Made by a program: the position numbers and the translations under genes
Notes under the pieces: model-generated
What the model saw: only the letters and a program-made list of their open reading frames with translations
What the model was told of the DNA's origin: nothing
Database searches by the model: none
Source: an uncultured Ignavibacteria bacterium
GTDB taxonomy: Bacteria > Bacteroidota > Ignavibacteria > Ignavibacteriales > Melioribacteraceae
Assembly (NCBI GenBank): GCA_937930275.1
Contig: CALGLM010000017.1
Span: forward strand, 1 to 13,013
DNA length: 13,013 nucleotides
Direction: 5' to 3'
Shown here: positions 5,859-13,013 of the stretch, in pieces
How positions within the stretch are numbered: the stretch's first letter is position 1
Layout of the letters: every line of letters begins with the position of its first letter

Positions 5859-7952
5859 TTAAACTTCGGCTTTTGGAAATTTAATTGTAAAAGTTGTCCC
5901 TTTATCTTTTTCTGATTGAACCGAAATTTCGCAATTGTTAAGGTCGAGATATTTTTTTACTAAAGATAAACCTAATCCGATTCCTTCAAATGATCTATTA
6001 TAACCAATTTCTTCCTGGCTGTAAGGTTTAAATAAGTTATCTATATACTCCGGCGAAATCCCTTTCCCGGTATCTTTTATATCAAGACAAAACTGATTGC
6101 TTAAATCTTTGTAAAGCATAAGTTTTACAAAACCGGCGGATGTAAATTTTACTGCATTATCAAGGATATTGCCTATAGCTTGAATAATGCTATACTCGTC
6201 CAAGTATAAATTTATTTTACCCAATTTATTGCTAAACTCCAAAGGTAAGTTTTTTGCTGCAAATGTAGTCCTAAATTCTTTAACAAGGTCGTTAATCAAT
6301 TTATCCATATCGTACATTTTGGGAGAATATGGAAAATCACCTATTTGGAAACGGGAATAATTTACAATCATATCAATTGTTCTAATTATTCTTTTGCTTG
6401 CCCTATCAATACCGTAAAAAAAGTCTTGTTCTTCTTCGCCTATATATTGTTTTAACGAATCGCGCAATAAGCTTGTCATTCCTAAAATTCCGTTAAGCGG
6501 AGTTCTAATTTCATGACTTATATTAGCAATAAACGCGTCTTTTAATTTATTTGCTTTTTCCGCATCTTCTTTTGATTTTAGTAATGCTTCCGCAGCTTTT
6601 TTCCTTTCGGTAGCATCGTGAATATTAGAGTAAATATATTTTTTATTATTAAATTCAATTAATCCGGCGTATATTTCAACATCTTTTACCGTGCCGTCTT
6701 TCATTTTGTGTTTATATTCATAAAAAGCAGAAGACTGCATCTCGGTGTTTTTCAAATCCACAGCAACTTTTTCGGGTGGATTAACATTAATATCGCTTAA
6801 CTTAAGTTTTAAAAATTCAGTTTTTGTATATCCGTAAAATTTTTGAGCTGCTCCGTTAGCATCAACAATTTTTAAATTGGAAGGGTCGGTAAGTAATTTA
6901 ATTGTGTGGTTGTCATCAAAAAGAATTTTGTACCTTTTTTCGCTTTCTTCCAATTTTGTAAGATATTCTTTTACCGTAGTATCTTTGCTAATTATACCCC
7001 AAGCTTTTGTAATGAAAAATACAAAAGTAACACCGCCTAAAAATAGTATTACAAAAATTACTAACAGTTTGTTTTTAAAGGAGCTAAAATCGCTAATAAC
7101 TTCATTTTCACCAATAAAAACCGCAATTGACCAATACGTATCACCCAATTCAATTTTTTTGTATGATGCAAAATATATAACCGTATTATCGTCTAAATTT
7201 TTCTGTATCGAAGTGAATCCCTCTTTTCCGATAATCATATTGCTATATAATTGTTTTTCTGATTCGGAAGAGGAAGAATCAGAAAGAATCGCTTTTCCTA
7301 TAGTGTCTCTGTTTTTACTATAAAGTACAATTCCTTCTTTACTTAAAAGCAAAGGTTTGTTTCCAAAACCTATGTTAATTTCGTGCAAAAACTTTTGTGA
7401 AAGTTTAGTAAAATCCATTACAAAAGCAATGCTTCCGGCAAATTCACCGTTGTTAAATACCGGAACGTGAATTGCAACCGCATGGTAACCTTGTACAGCC
7501 CAAAATACTTCGCTAATAACCGGTTTGTGCGTAATAAGCAATTTGTACATATGCTTTTGTTTAGATATGTCGTTTCCTATAACTCGTTGAATTTCGGGAT
7601 AAGTATAAATTATTTTCCCGTTTTTATCTACTCTTGTTATTGCTTTCAAATATGTAAAGTAATTATCAAAAGTAAATGCCAAGTTCTCTTTCCCTTTTTC
7701 GGTTACATTAATAACTTCGGGATTTTTTGCCATTTGTTCAAGAATAAAGATAAAGTTATCAAAAGTATTTTGAATATTTGATTTGGATTGTGTGGCAATA
7801 AGGTCAAGCTTTAGTTCCGTATCCTTTAACATGTTTGCTTTTTGATCGTTATAAAACATGTTAAATAAAATAATGCAAAGGAAAAAAAAGATAACTATGC
7901 TAAAACCTAACAAAAAAATACTTAGTCTTCTATAATTTGAGTATTTGAACAT
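5859..7952 (-). CDS. Membrane sensor histidine kinase (dCache-PAS-HisKA-HATPase), 697 aa
   Basis: An inner-membrane sensor that autophosphorylates on His. Order: transmembrane helix about 11-33; periplasmic double-Cache-like sensor about 34-290 (with YHAVAIHVPVFNNGEFAGSI typical of dCache_1); transmembrane helix about 295-317; PAS/PAC about 338-455; HisKA with the H-box SHEIRTPLNG, phospho-acceptor His480; and the HATPase domain with N-box NILDNAVKF (Asn599), G1 DTGKGIS (Asp627) and G2 GIGLGLS (657-663). There is no receiver or HPt domain, and no response regulator lies in the window, so the partner is encoded elsewhere. Such Cache domains often bind small organic ligands; the ligand is unknown. 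The gene is divergent from the bacteriohemerythrin across 103 bp of AT-rich DNA, hinting at shared regulation but not proving it. No Shine-Dalgarno is seen before this ATG. Confidence 0.92.
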   Translation of the reverse strand: MFKYSNYRRLSIFLLGFSIVIFFFLCIILFNMFYNDQKANMLKDTELKLDLIATQSKSNIQNTFDNFIFILEQMAKNPEVINVTEKGKENLAFTFDNYFTYLKAITRVDKNGKIIYTYPEIQRVIGNDISKQKHMYKLLITHKPVISEVFWAVQGYHAVAIHVPVFNNGEFAGSIAFVMDFTKLSQKFLHEINIGFGNKPLLLSKEGIVLYSKNRDTIGKAILSDSSSSESEKQLYSNMIIGKEGFTSIQKNLDDNTVIYFASYKKIELGDTYWSIAVFIGENEVISDFSSFKNKLLVIFVILFLGGVTFVFFITKAWGIISKDTTVKEYLTKLEESEKRYKILFDDNHTIKLLTDPSNLKIVDANGAAQKFYGYTKTEFLKLKLSDINVNPPEKVAVDLKNTEMQSSAFYEYKHKMKDGTVKDVEIYAGLIEFNNKKYIYSNIHDATERKKAAEALLKSKEDAEKANKLKDAFIANISHEIRTPLNGILGMTSLLRDSLKQYIGEEEQDFFYGIDRASKRIIRTIDMIVNYSRFQIGDFPYSPKMYDMDKLINDLVKEFRTTFAAKNLPLEFSNKLGKINLYLDEYSIIQAIGNILDNAVKFTSAGFVKLMLYKDLSNQFCLDIKDTGKGISPEYIDNLFKPYSQEEIGYNRSFEGIGLGLSLVKKYLDLNNCEISVQSEKDKGTTFTIKFPKAEV

Positions 7953-8055
7953 ATAACAAAAAATTTCGCTTATTTACTCGATTTAGTAATTAAAATTTAG
8001 TAAATTATTAACAATTAAAAAATAAAAATATTTATAAAATAATTTGTGGTGCATT

Positions 8056-8469
8056 ATGGTTCATTTTATTCAGTGGAATTCAAGTCTAAATACCAATATA
8101 GAAGAAATTGATAAACAGCATAAGGGATTGGTGGAAATTATTAATTTAACGGCTTATGCCAAATCAAAAAATCATCCCGAAAGATTAAAAGAAATATTAA
8201 TAAAATTAATTGAATATACTAAAACTCACTTCAGTTACGAAGAAGAGCATATGCTTAAAAATAATTATAATAAATTGATTGAACATAAAGCGCAACATCA
8301 AGTTTTAATAAAGCAAGTTATTAATATTTTAGAAAGACTGAAAACGGGCGATCAGGATGTGTTGGAAAATATTTTTAATATTCTTGAAAACTGGCTTATT
8401 AAGCACATAAAAGAACAAGATAAAGAGTATGCTTATTTTTATGGCGAGGAAATAAAAAAAGGGAAATAA
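8056..8469 (+). CDS. Bacteriohemerythrin, 137 aa
   Basis: A single-domain cytosolic protein binding O2 at a non-heme di-iron centre within a four-helix bundle. All seven expected iron ligands are present: His22 (IDKQH), His58 and Glu62 (THFSYEE), His77 and His81 (HKAQH), His117 and Asp122 (HIKEQD). The N-terminus FIQWNSSLNTNIEEIDKQH matches the family opening, which favours the ATG at 8056 over an in-frame TTG at 8044. GGTG lies a few bases upstream. Length fits the family (about 130-150). Roles known in the family include O2 sensing, storage and delivery. The divergent sensor kinase makes a sensing context possible, but this is inference. The last codons overlap a likely minus-strand terminator. 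Confidence 0.92.
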   Translation: MVHFIQWNSSLNTNIEEIDKQHKGLVEIINLTAYAKSKNHPERLKEILIKLIEYTKTHFSYEEEHMLKNNYNKLIEHKAQHQVLIKQVINILERLKTGDQDVLENIFNILENWLIKHIKEQDKEYAYFYGEEIKKGK

Positions 8470-8494
8470 AATCTTTTTACGGATCATATTTCCC
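8454..8494 (-). terminator. Intrinsic terminator for the manB / 72-aa gene pair, inside the hemerythrin 3' end
   Basis: On the minus strand, GGGAAATA (8487-8494) pairs with TATTTCCC (8461-8468), an 8-bp stem followed at once by seven Ts (8454-8460). The loop is 18 nt, with a possible inner ATC/GAT pairing. The stem and T-tract overlap the last codons and stop of the convergent hemerythrin gene. The rather long loop lowers certainty. Confidence 0.5.
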
Positions 8495-8514
8495 CTTAAA
8501 TAAAATATTGTTTT

Positions 8515-8733
8515 TTATTCCTGAGGATTGTAAGTCAGCTCTATTTTTACATGAAAATCAGCACCGCTAAATAAAGTATATTTTACTTCGCCTATAGTGC
8601 ATTTATAATCTTCGCCTACAAGTTCACTTACAACTTTTGCAATTCCGTTTTCCAGATCTGCAACACTAAGGCTTTTTAACTTATTTTTAAGTAATTTATC
8701 TACATCAATTGTTTTATCTTTTTCGTTTGCCAT
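8515..8733 (-). CDS. Unrecognised small protein, 72 aa
   Basis: Start ATG at 8731-8733 is chosen because GGGAG (8742-8746) lies 8 nt upstream; the longer frame starting at a TTG (8748) would cover that site. The sequence is MANEKDKTIDVDKLL..., a charged N-terminal half with a predicted helix (about 12-45, including LENGIAKVVSELV) and then three likely beta strands (YKCTIGEVKYT, DFHVKIELTYN). There is one Cys, no signal peptide and no membrane segment, so it is probably cytosolic. I know no family for it. It follows manB by 59 bp on the same strand and ends before a likely terminator, so it may be co-transcribed with manB. Confidence 0.7.
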   Translation of the reverse strand: MANEKDKTIDVDKLLKNKLKSLSVADLENGIAKVVSELVGEDYKCTIGEVKYTLFSGADFHVKIELTYNPQE

Positions 8734-8792
8734 TTTAATTACTCCCAATATTGTTTATTTTATTTAGACGCATCAAAAAATAATAAGTTCCG

Positions 8793-10139
8793 TTAGCTTC
8801 TAATAATATTTAACAATTCTTCGGTTTTTTGAAGCATTAAAGACGCATCTCCTTTCGATTCTACGTTTAACCTTATTAAGGGTTCGGTATTACTTGTTCT
8901 TACGTTAAAACGCCAAGTATCGTACTCAACGCTTATTCCGTCTAATTCGTCTAAAGTTCCGTCATTATATTTTTGTTTAATAATAGAAAGTTTTGAAGCA
9001 GAATCGGTTACAGTCGAGTTAATTTCACCCGAACACGGGTATGCTGCAATCATTTCGTTTACTAATTCGTATAACGATTTGTTTTCGTCACTCATTAATT
9101 GAAGGACAAGTAAAAACGGAATTAAACCGCTATCTGAGTAGTAATTATCGCGAAAATAGTGATGTGCGGACATTTCGCCGCCGTAAATAGCATTAACTTC
9201 ACGCATTTTTTGTTTAATAAAAGCATGACCGCTTTTTGATACTACAGCAAGACCGTGTGCACGATTTACTTCGTCAATAGTATTCCATGTTAAACGAGGG
9301 TCGTGAACAATTTTTTCACCCGGAAATTTTTTAAGTATAGATTTTGCCAATAAAGCAACTATGTAGTAACCTTCAATAAAATTTCCTTTCTCATCAAAAA
9401 AGAAACATCTGTCATAATCACCGTCCCAAGCAACACCTAAATCCGCGTCATATTTATTAATGGCGTCAATTGTGGGTTGTCTGTTTTCGGGTAAAAGAGG
9501 ATTAGGAACACCGTTAGGAAAATCGCTATTGGGTTCGTGGAAAACTTTAATCATCTTTATTGGTAAATATGGTTCTAAAGCGTCTAATGCCGGTCCAACG
9601 CAGCCGTTTCCTGCATTAACTACAACTTTAAATGGTTTTATTCTTGTTCTATCATAAAATGTATTAACTCTATCAATAAACTCTTTCATTATATCTTTGA
9701 TAATAACGTTCCCTTTTGTTTCGGATATAGGGGCAAAATCGTTATTCAGTATCATTTTTTCAATTTCTGCCAACCCGCTTTCATATCCCATAGGAACGGA
9801 GCCTTTTTTAACGAATTTTAGACCGTTATATTCCGGGGGATTGTGACTTGCGGTAATCATTACGCCGCAATCTGCATCCAAAAACGGTGTGCCGAAATAA
9901 ATCATCTCGGTTCCGCATAACCCAAGGTCATAAACGTTTACGCCGCAATCCGTAAAGCCTTTTGCTAAAGACTCGGCTAATTCCGGTGATGATTTTCTTA
10001 CATCTCTGCCAATTACCACCGATTTGGGTTCTAAGTATTTTGATATAGCTCTACCGACTTTGTAGGCTATTTCAGTGTTCAGTTCTCCGGGCACTTTCCC
10101 GCGAATGTCGTACGCTTTAAAGCCGGGAATTCTGTCCAT
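8793..10139 (-). CDS. manB: Phosphomannomutase (ManB/CpsG type), 448 aa
   Basis: Interconverts mannose-6-phosphate and mannose-1-phosphate in the cytosol, feeding GDP-mannose and related sugars for polysaccharide or lipopolysaccharide synthesis. It is an alpha-D-phosphohexomutase: the phosphoserine loop TASHNP has Ser98, the metal loop DGDYDR is at 239-244, the sugar-binding loop GEMSAHH at 321-327 and the phosphate-binding loop RTSNTEP at 414-420. The opening FKAYDIRGK, SGTE-like CGTEMIYF, FIEGYYIV and HDPRL.WNT segments closely recall E. coli CpsG/ManB (456 aa) rather than the GlmM or PgcA types. A side activity on glucose phosphates is possible. GGAG (10148-10151) lies 8 nt before the ATG. 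The neighbouring sugar pathway genes are not in the window, so the gene stands apart from any visible polysaccharide cluster. Confidence 0.93.
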   Translation of the reverse strand: MDRIPGFKAYDIRGKVPGELNTEIAYKVGRAISKYLEPKSVVIGRDVRKSSPELAESLAKGFTDCGVNVYDLGLCGTEMIYFGTPFLDADCGVMITASHNPPEYNGLKFVKKGSVPMGYESGLAEIEKMILNNDFAPISETKGNVIIKDIMKEFIDRVNTFYDRTRIKPFKVVVNAGNGCVGPALDALEPYLPIKMIKVFHEPNSDFPNGVPNPLLPENRQPTIDAINKYDADLGVAWDGDYDRCFFFDEKGNFIEGYYIVALLAKSILKKFPGEKIVHDPRLTWNTIDEVNRAHGLAVVSKSGHAFIKQKMREVNAIYGGEMSAHHYFRDNYYSDSGLIPFLLVLQLMSDENKSLYELVNEMIAAYPCSGEINSTVTDSASKLSIIKQKYNDGTLDELDGISVEYDTWRFNVRTSNTEPLIRLNVESKGDASLMLQKTEELLNIIRS

Positions 10140-10173
10140 AAATATTACTCCGTTTATTTGTTTTAATTTAGTG

Positions 10174-10205
10174 CAAATTTAAAGTATAGTATAAATTTTT
10201 ACATA
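10174..10205 (-). promoter_or_regulatory. Putative manB promoter
   Basis: On the minus strand TAAATTTG (10174-10181) matches TAnnTTTG fully. With a 20-nt spacer the upstream box reads TATG (10202-10205), three of four matches to TTTG. The implied transcript leader is about 27-30 nt and includes GGAG. Confidence 0.4.
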
Positions 10206-10248
10206 GCATATTTAAAAATAGTAATTTATTTTTACAAAAAAAATTTTT

Positions 10249-10252
10249 GAGG
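10249..10252 (+). promoter_or_regulatory. Shine-Dalgarno GAGG before an ATT start
   Basis: GAGG is followed by 5 nt and then ATT at 10258. Spacing and strength equal those of other starts in the window, and it is the only such site ahead of the zinc-ribbon frame. Confidence 0.5.
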
Positions 10253-10257
10253 TTTAT

Positions 10258-10566
10258 ATTAAAATTAAATATACTAATTCTAAACGATTTGCACAATGTA
10301 ATAACCTTGAGTGTAACGTAATTTTTGAGTTTGATCCCCGAGAAATAATAGGTGAAACGGGACTTTTATGCCCGTCTTGCAAATCAAAAGCCGATACTCA
10401 TCATATAGTTCAATGCGAAAACTGCCAATCCATTGTACATCTAATTAAACCGGATACACTTGAAGTTCCGGTTGTTTATTACGTTAAACTTTGCTCAAAA
10501 TGCAAAGGTACGGCAGAAGACGAAAAAAGAATTGAATCATATTCTTACCCCGGATTATTTATTTAA
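10258..10566 (+). CDS. Double zinc-ribbon protein with an apparent ATT start, about 102 aa
   Basis: From 10258 to the TAA at 10564-10566 the frame is open and reads like protein. It contains eight cysteines in four knuckles: C14-x4-C19, C38-x2-C41, C53-x2-C56 and C79-x2-C82, enough for two structural zinc sites. The start region is IKIKYTNSKRFAQC; the end is SYSYPGLFI. No ATG, GTG or TTG occurs in this frame anywhere between the upstream TAA (10222-10224) and the stop, so ATT at 10258 behind GAGG is the best start. ATT initiation is known for E. coli infC and pcnB. There is no signal peptide or membrane segment; it is probably cytosolic, and nucleic-acid or protein binding is usual for zinc ribbons, but the function is unknown. 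It is divergent from manB and precedes the S46 peptidase on the same strand. A frameshift or sequence error upstream is the alternative. Confidence 0.65.
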   Translation: MKIKYTNSKRFAQCNNLECNVIFEFDPREIIGETGLLCPSCKSKADTHHIVQCENCQSIVHLIKPDTLEVPVVYYVKLCSKCKGTAEDEKRIESYSYPGLFI

Positions 10567-10591
10567 TCTACCTTTTTAATTAAAAATTATG

Positions 10592-10627
10592 TGCCGTTTT
10601 ATTTTACCGCTGGTAAATAAATCGGCA
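10592..10627 (+). terminator. Long hairpin after the zinc-ribbon gene, possible terminator
   Basis: Left arm 10592-10608 (TGCCGTTTTATTTTACC) and right arm 10612-10627 (GGTAAATAAATCGGCA) form about 16 pairs with one mismatch and one bulge around a 3-nt loop. It begins 26 nt past the zinc-ribbon stop and lies 46 nt before the S46 start. The tail TTTATTTAAATT is only moderately T-rich, so this could also be a regulatory or mRNA-stabilising structure. Confidence 0.5.
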
Positions 10628-10673
10628 TTTATTTAAATTAAGTGTCAAATTTTATTATTTATTTAGGTCTTTT

Positions 10674-12836
10674 ATGAAAAACATAAGATTTATTATTAAT
10701 TTGTTAGTTTTAAGTTTACTATTGGTCAATAGTTTAACCAAAGCTCAAAATTATTTTTTTGATACTACTTCCGTCGGAAAATATGACATGGGAAAAAGTT
10801 GGACTTTTGATGAATTTCCTAAACAATATTTTAAGGATAGGTACGGTTTTAACCCAACAGATGAATGGATTGAAAAAGTAAGACTTTCGGCAATTAAATT
10901 TTCAACATGGTGTTCATCATCGTTTGTTTCGGAAGACGGTTTAATAATGACCAATCATCATTGTATTGATTTTGTTAGTAACAGAATTGAGAAAGAAGGA
11001 GAAAATATAGACAAAAACGGATTTTATGCTGCTACTTTGCAAGACGAAAGAAAAGTGACCGGTGTTTTTGTTGATAATTTAGTATTTATGAAAGATATAA
11101 CCGATGAAGTAACAAATAAAATAAAAAATAATAAGGATAAATCTAAAGCAGATTTGCTAATCGAAATAAAAAATGAGTATAACGAAACAACCGGCTTAAA
11201 TTGTGTAATTGTACCTTTTTATAACGGCGGTAAATATTCTGTTTACGGGTATAAAAGATATAATGATGTTAGAGCGGTATATTTTAATGAATCAAGTGTA
11301 GGATTATACGGCGGTGACCCTGATAATTTTACTTATCCAAGATATGATGCCGATTTTGCATTTTTACGTGCATATGACGATGAAGGTAAACCGGCAAAAA
11401 TAGAAAACTACTTTAAATGGAGCAAAGAAGGACCACATCCGGACGAACTGCTATTTGTTGTCGGTAACCCCGGCAAAACCCAGCGGTCTAAAACTGTTGA
11501 CCAGCTAAATTACATGGGAAAAGTCGATTCACGCAATAATGCATATGTTTTTGAAAATCTTATGAAAATGTATTATGAAATGATAGATATGTATCCCGAC
11601 CATGCTGAAGAATTAATAGCCGAAATGGGAGCTATTTCTAATACTGCAAAGGTAGTAAAGGGTGAATATAATGCAGTTATAAATCCATATTTACTAAAAC
11701 GTAAGCAGATGTTTGAAGATGAACTGAAATCGATTGTAAATAACGACCCCAAGTTGAAGGGAAAATATAATCATATATGGGAAGGAATTAAAGAACTACA
11801 AGACGAGCTTAGTAAATTTGGCAATATTAAAGCGGGTTATACGATAAGCTACCGCGGCTTAAACGTTAATTTATTTAATTCTGCAACTAAGTTATATACT
11901 TTAGCTCAAGTGCTAAAAAATAGGAATTATACAAAATTAACAGATAGCTTAAAGACATTTATTGATACCCAAATAGATGAAGCTTTTGATAACAGTAAAA
12001 ATAGATTTGGTAAAGAAAAAACTAAACACGGATATGATGAAACATCCGAGATGAAAAAGCTTGCAATATTACTTGACCTGATAAAGCTAAATTTAGGCAA
12101 CGATAACGAATATGTAAAACTACTATCCGGAGATAAAAACGGAGAAGAAGCTGCAAAAAATTTATTAAACACAACCATTTTACGCGATAAAGAAAAAGTT
12201 AAACAACTTTTTTACGAAGGTTTAAGTTCGGTATTTAACAGCGATGATCCCGTAATAAAATTTATCTTTAATACACGTAAAGACTTGAAAAAATATCAAG
12301 AACGTGCCGAAGAAATTGAATCGGCACAAGCCGAATTAGAAAACCAATTGGGGGAAGTGTTGTATGCTGTTTACGGAAGTCGCGTTCCTCCCGATGCAAC
12401 TTTTACTTTAAGAATATCTGACGGTGTTGTTAAAGGATATGAGTATAACGGTACAATTGCCCCTCCGTTTACAACTTTTTACGGAATGTATGATAGATAT
12501 TATTCATTTAATAAAAAATATCCTTGGGATTTACCGAAACGTTGGGCTAATCCGGGTAATGGGTTGGATTTAAACACACCTTATAATTTTGTTTTAACGG
12601 GTGATATTACCGGAGGGAGCAGCGGAAGTCCTATTATCAATAAAAACGGAGAAATTGTAGGAATTGCTTTTGACGGAAATATTGAAAGTTTAGCAGGGGA
12701 CTTTTTATTTGACGAACAAGTTAACAGATGTGTAGGTGTTACTTCTTTAGGTATTTTAGAAATTTTAGGGGATATAGCAGGCGCAGAAAGAATTAAACAA
12801 GAATTAATACACGGAAAGATTGAAGAAAACAAATAA
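10674..12836 (+). CDS. Family S46 dipeptidyl-peptidase, DPP7-like, 720 aa
   Basis: A periplasmic serine exopeptidase that removes dipeptides from peptide N-termini. A signal peptide (MKNIRF, hydrophobic 7-19, KAQ near 25) precedes the chymotrypsin-fold halves, which are split by a helical domain (about 290-560) as in S46 enzymes. The catalytic triad is His96 (TNHHC), Asp227 (YPRYDADF) and Ser650 (GGSSGSP). The length of 720 is typical of the family (about 710-720). In Porphyromonas DPP11 the residue 18 positions after the catalytic Ser is Arg and selects acidic P1 residues; DPP7 has Gly there. Here it is Gly668 (AFDGN), favouring hydrophobic P1 specificity by family knowledge. AGG (10665-10667) sits 6 nt before the ATG. 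The sequence around the His (HHCID rather than HHCGY) is somewhat divergent. It is likely monocistronic. Confidence 0.92.
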   Translation: MKNIRFIINLLVLSLLLVNSLTKAQNYFFDTTSVGKYDMGKSWTFDEFPKQYFKDRYGFNPTDEWIEKVRLSAIKFSTWCSSSFVSEDGLIMTNHHCIDFVSNRIEKEGENIDKNGFYAATLQDERKVTGVFVDNLVFMKDITDEVTNKIKNNKDKSKADLLIEIKNEYNETTGLNCVIVPFYNGGKYSVYGYKRYNDVRAVYFNESSVGLYGGDPDNFTYPRYDADFAFLRAYDDEGKPAKIENYFKWSKEGPHPDELLFVVGNPGKTQRSKTVDQLNYMGKVDSRNNAYVFENLMKMYYEMIDMYPDHAEELIAEMGAISNTAKVVKGEYNAVINPYLLKRKQMFEDELKSIVNNDPKLKGKYNHIWEGIKELQDELSKFGNIKAGYTISYRGLNVNLFNSATKLYTLAQVLKNRNYTKLTDSLKTFIDTQIDEAFDNSKNRFGKEKTKHGYDETSEMKKLAILLDLIKLNLGNDNEYVKLLSGDKNGEEAAKNLLNTTILRDKEKVKQLFYEGLSSVFNSDDPVIKFIFNTRKDLKKYQERAEEIESAQAELENQLGEVLYAVYGSRVPPDATFTLRISDGVVKGYEYNGTIAPPFTTFYGMYDRYYSFNKKYPWDLPKRWANPGNGLDLNTPYNFVLTGDITGGSSGSPIINKNGEIVGIAFDGNIESLAGDFLFDEQVNRCVGVTSLGILEILGDIAGAERIKQELIHGKIEENK

Positions 12837-13013
12837 TTGTTAAAAAATTTGAACATTATCTTAGCAAATTATTAACAATAATTGCAAACGCCCAGCCCTT
12901 TTATTGGGATTGTATCAAAACAAAAATAAAACAAAAAAGAACTTACCCCTAACCTCCCGACAAGTCGGGACAAGCTCTACTCTTAAACTGAATACTGAAT
13001 AAGAGAGGGGAAT
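12837..13013. repeat. Intergenic tail with palindromic repeat cut by the window end
   Basis: The first about 100 bases are AT-rich with weak symmetry (ATTGTTAA at 12836-12843 against TTAACAAT at 12872-12879) and no clear terminator. From 12946 there is a compound palindrome: CCCCT (12946-12950) pairs with AGGGG (13006-13010); between them lie a perfect hairpin TCCCGAC-AA-GTCGGGA (12955-12970) and CTCTTA (12980-12985) facing TAAGAG (13000-13005). It looks like another dispersed intergenic repeat, continuing beyond the window. Confidence 0.6.

Noticed and set aside
5406..5884. Two plus-strand open frames (5406-5591 and 5633-5884) as small genes
   Set aside because: They are translations of the intergenic repeats, with no ribosome-binding site, and the second runs into the kinase gene on the other strand.
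6877..7781. Plus-strand open frames opposite the histidine kinase
   Set aside because: Antisense shadows of the sensor domain; no motifs or ribosome-binding sites.
9460..9657. Plus-strand open frame opposite manB
   Set aside because: Antisense shadow of a highly conserved enzyme.
10751..12856. Minus-strand open frames opposite the S46 peptidase
   Set aside because: Low-complexity Ser/Phe/Leu translations typical of the antisense of an AT-rich gene.
12836..12879. Terminator after the S46 peptidase
   Set aside because: The ATTGTTAA/TTAACAAT arms are AT-only with a 28-nt loop and no T-tract, too weak to call.

Overview
The window is AT-rich (roughly 30% G+C by eye) and looks like a chromosomal segment of a member of the Bacteroidota/Ignavibacteria/Kapabacteria (FCB) group. 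Supporting signs are an S46 dipeptidyl-peptidase, a GH20 hexosaminidase with a lipid-free signal peptide, a small outer-membrane barrel protein, and promoter-like TAnnTTTG boxes with an upstream TTTG-type box. Most genes also have a recognisable Shine-Dalgarno sequence 5-9 nt before the start. That is unusual for classical Bacteroidia/Flavobacteriia and fits better with a deep branch such as Ignavibacteria or Kapabacteria. The phylum placement is inference.

Layout. Positions 1-52 are the 3' end of an outer-membrane protein gene whose second tandem copy is complete at 600-1217. Each copy is followed by the same intergenic cassette: a double hairpin plus 14-bp tandem units. On the minus strand, 5109 to 1388 is a compact overlapping three-gene operon: secreted GH20 beta-hexosaminidase, a small four-helix membrane protein, and a YdfG-type short-chain dehydrogenase. 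The 749-bp gap 5110-5858 is full of repeats: two copies of a roughly 200-bp composite repeat and a third copy of the double-hairpin cassette. Next come a membrane sensor histidine kinase (minus strand) and, divergently, a bacteriohemerythrin (plus strand). Convergent to the latter is a minus-strand pair: phosphomannomutase (manB/cpsG type) followed by an unrecognised 72-residue protein, ending in a likely intrinsic terminator whose U-tract lies inside the hemerythrin gene. Between manB and the S46 peptidase (10674-12836, plus strand) lies a 102-residue double zinc-ribbon protein gene that has no ATG, GTG or TTG codon in frame. Its best start is ATT at 10258, behind a GAGG. The window ends inside a palindromic intergenic repeat.

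The genes suggest a heterotroph that processes glycans (GH20, ManB) and peptides (S46 DPP7-type) in the periplasm and senses external signals (dCache/PAS kinase). No defence system, prophage, transposase, CRISPR array, tRNA or rRNA is visible. The most interesting items are the ATT-initiated zinc-ribbon gene and the hairpin cassette, whose outer stem shows a compensatory base-pair change between copies.
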